A stretch of DNA of 64,000 nucleotides, from contig JAODTK010005832.1 in the NCBI GenBank assembly GCA_026419785.1, positions 124,001-188,000 on the forward strand, in the 5' to 3' direction. Below, one piece after another: positions 62,100-64,000 of this stretch. Origin of the DNA: Sclerodactyla briareus. Taxonomy: Eukaryota; Echinodermata; Holothuroidea; Dendrochirotida; Sclerodactylidae. Each line of letters opens with the position of its first letter. Position 1 is the stretch's first letter. Below the pieces are notes generated by a model. That model saw only the letters and a program-made list of their open reading frames with translations, did not search any database and was not told the DNA's origin. The translations under genes were made by a program, and so were the position numbers.

Positions 62100-62700
62100 T
62101 CTTCGCCCACAGCAATACCATTTAATCCCAAGACCCTCCACTCCATTTGCAAACCACGATACCTAATCTTCGCCTCCTCCCTCTTCTCTATTGGAACAAT
62201 AATTTTTCTGGGAGGAAATATTCCCCTGGAAGCATGGAGCCAGCAGTGGTTTCTATGGAAACCACTGCCAGCTCCTTGCCTCCAGAGACCCCATCCCTAC
62301 GTTGCGGATACCGGTCCTCCCGGAATCCCCACCCAGGACAAACCCCTCCCTAAGGCCCACCTTATGCCTCTTGACACCCAATATCAACTACTCTTAGCTC
62401 CTCCAATCTTTCCTATATTTGACCTCCTCTTCCCTTTGAGAGATTTTAGGAACAGTGTCCACAGGTTCCTTTGCCTCCTGGACCTGTCCGTGGCCCACCA
62501 TCCCCAGTCCTTTCCAGAGCCTCACCCCTACAGCACCCTCTTCCTTGTCCCCTCCATACCTCTCCTTGGTCTACCAGCTATGGCGATTTGCTCTTCCCCT
62601 CTTTCCAACATGATCAGCTTCCAACCTTCCTTGGAGGGATGCAGGAACACCGCTGGTCCCCTTCCTTCTACAATGCTGTGTACTGTCATCCCAGTCCTCT
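62100..62700 (-). repeat. Exon-derived tandem repeats in SVIL intron
   Basis: Three degenerate units of about 190 bases precede the genuine exon end (62,760-62,890). On the + strand the shared marker reads GGAACACCGCTGG (about 62,643), GGAACAGTGTCCA (about 62,450) and AGCCAGCAGTGG (about 62,239), against GGAACACTGCTGG in the exon (about 62,829). Each unit also carries a CCTCCTC...CCTAT-like block and a CCACCTT...GACACCCA-like block equivalent to the exon's donor side. The GTGGGT donor is lost in the unit at about 62,380. Confidence 0.65.
62244..62267. other. Perfect 9 bp hairpin
   Basis: CAGTGGTTT, a six-base loop CTATGG, then AAACCACTG, inside the leftmost exon-derived repeat unit. It probably arose locally. 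No function is known. Confidence 0.5.
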
Positions 62701-62759
62701 ATAAGCCCCACCCCAGTGCACTTCTTCCTTGGCCCACCTTACACCCCTTTGACACCCAC

Positions 62760-63006
62760 CTTGGCTATTCGTCTCTTCCTCCTCCCTCTTCCTATATGGA
62801 CCCAATCATTCTTCCTTGGAAGAGATGTAGGAACACTGCTGGCTCCTTTCCCTCTAGGACCTGCCGCTGTGGACCACGTTCACTGTCCAGGTCCACAGTC
62901 ATCAGGGCCGAAGCCCCCTTCTCGTTGATGTACTCTTGCTCCCCTGCCAGAAGAAATAGGCACAGCGTTCCCTGCCTCCACCTCCTCCCCACTTGGAAGC
63001 GTGACC
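62760..63006 (-). CDS. SVIL: Supervillin exon, gelsolin-like repeat
   Basis: Acceptor ATCTCTTAAG and donor CCAAG|GTGGGT. It reads GRERCAYFFWQG, then after a one-base loss INEKGASALMTVDLDSERG, QVLEGKEPAVFLHLFQGRMI and, in a shifted frame, REEEETNSQ. Vertebrate supervillin has YFFWQG...EKGTSALMTVELDEERG...QGKEPPCFL...FQGGM...REEEE here. The YFFWQG and FQGxM motifs are signatures of gelsolin-type repeats. Confidence 0.92.
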
Positions 63007-63806
63007 CTTAAGAGATCTAGCACCTTGGATGAGAGAAAGAGAGAGGTATTAGATGGTTCCTGTCTTGCCTCTTCTTGTACTATGCAAACACCAACTAGTG
63101 GTTATCACTGCATAGGAGACAGCACACACAGGCACAAGCCTAACAAAGAGTTTGTGTATTATGAGAAGATTACACAATTGCCAGAAGATACCCCACTCGA
63201 TTCCTACATAGTGAATCTGGGAGCATTTCAATCGGGATTTGTCAGTTGGCCAAGAGGACCACCTTAAGGAAACGGTATTAAAAGCCACATGTCTATAATT
63301 AATACTATTAACTGATGATGATCGTGCGGTAGTTCAGGTCAATTATTCAAAGTTACACTCACTGCATTCATATCACCCATTCTTTGGAGCCATCCTAATT
63401 GCTCATATGAATACCGAATAAATGATACTCATGACATGGCAACAACATTTCGCATAGCGAACATTGATATGCATGAGGAGAAATTCCTTTTTGATTATGT
63501 GATCATGAAGGCATTCTCCCATCTTCAACTTAAGCAATTTTGCAGTTTTTTCATGACTTTCATCCGATTGCAGCAACTTTGTCCTTGATGTCAAGAATGT
63601 GTTAGAAAATATATCAGGTATATAGAAACTTATTAGTTCTAGAATAAAAATGTTTGGTTTCTTCTCTTTCACTAGTGGTTGAGTTCCAATTAATATTTCA
63701 GAATGATAGTAATGGACGCAGACAGCCAGACATGAGTTAAACCTGATTTGCTAGCTACCCTCCACCATAAACGAACAACCCTGGAACTATGTGTAAACAT
63801 TCTTAC

Positions 63807-64000
63807 CAGCTGCCCTCGATCCTTATTTGCCCATGACCAAGAAGTGCGCCCGCGTGAGGAATTGGTACGACGAAGCACTCCTTTGGGACGATGCTGTGAG
63901 TGGAATCAAAGACGTGCCAAACCATCACCGCAGTGTTTTGTGTGATCTTTACATGCCCCAAACTTGTCAAAGTACTTACGGTGAGGGGCAAATGGAAGGA
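63807..64000 (-). CDS. SVIL: Supervillin exon, partial at window edge
   Basis: Donor CAGCTG|GTAAG. It shows GHVKITQNTAVMVWHVFD, STHSIVPKECF, then QFLTRAHFLV and QIRIEG in neighbouring frames. This parallels supervillin's ...VDVWHV...LP-x-x-S-x-GQF-x-x-GD-x-YVVKWK segment. The exon probably extends past the window edge, and earlier exons of the gene lie beyond it. Confidence 0.7.

Noticed and set aside
62364..63011. 215-codon ORF on the + strand
   Set aside because: It is antisense to a supervillin exon and to the exon-derived repeats; the Pro/Leu-rich composition reflects the purine-rich opposite strand.

Overview
This is eukaryotic nuclear DNA from an animal. Genes are split by GT-AG introns, most of the sequence is non-coding, and several families of CR1/L2/jockey-type retroelements, a tRNA-derived SINE and many simple repeats are present. 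The protein content (an IgGFc-binding-domain receptor and supervillin) together with this repeat load suggests a marine invertebrate, most likely a deuterostome such as an echinoderm. The phylum is an inference.

Two genes can be supported. (1) A membrane-anchored IgGFc-binding-domain gene is present twice on the + strand, as copy A (exons from 9,037 to 14,132) and copy B (exons from 33,889 to 38,955). Each has one long exon for the whole IgGFc-binding domain, a Cys-then-Pro/Thr-rich stalk exon, a transmembrane exon and a short tail exon. (2) Supervillin (SVIL) lies on the - strand from the right edge (64,000) down to about 53,600. Nine exons, given in the feature list, cover the C-terminal gelsolin-like repeats and the villin headpiece, including the terminal exon ending in Leu-Phe-stop.

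Layout. Copy A of a large segmental duplication runs from about 440 to 17,093 and copy B from about 24,070 to 42,010. They are in the same orientation, offset by about 24.8 kb over the gene portion. Copy A carries a private 2.77 kb DNA transposon (819-3,587) and a CR1-like fragment (3,640-4,622). Copy B carries a private LINE-containing insert (about 25,810-29,650) and an extra copy of the TATA-bearing promoter module. Between the copies (17,094-24,070) lie a ~600 bp tandem repeat rich in TGACCT half-sites, a GGCGGACGC minisatellite and a second LINE. The stretch from 42,010 to 54,000 is repeat-rich and includes a LINE with a SINE nested in it. SVIL fills the right end.

Quality caveat. The two copies differ largely by single-base insertions and deletions, and several exons of the otherwise conserved SVIL gene also carry one- or two-base frameshifts. 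This looks like uncorrected long-read consensus. Frameshifts here should not be read as pseudogenisation without read support, and the duplication could partly be two haplotypes assembled in series. I found no clear undescribed molecular system. The most interesting items are the duplicated immune-type receptor with its multiplied promoter module, the TGACCT direct-repeat satellite, and the array of exon-derived repeats inside SVIL.
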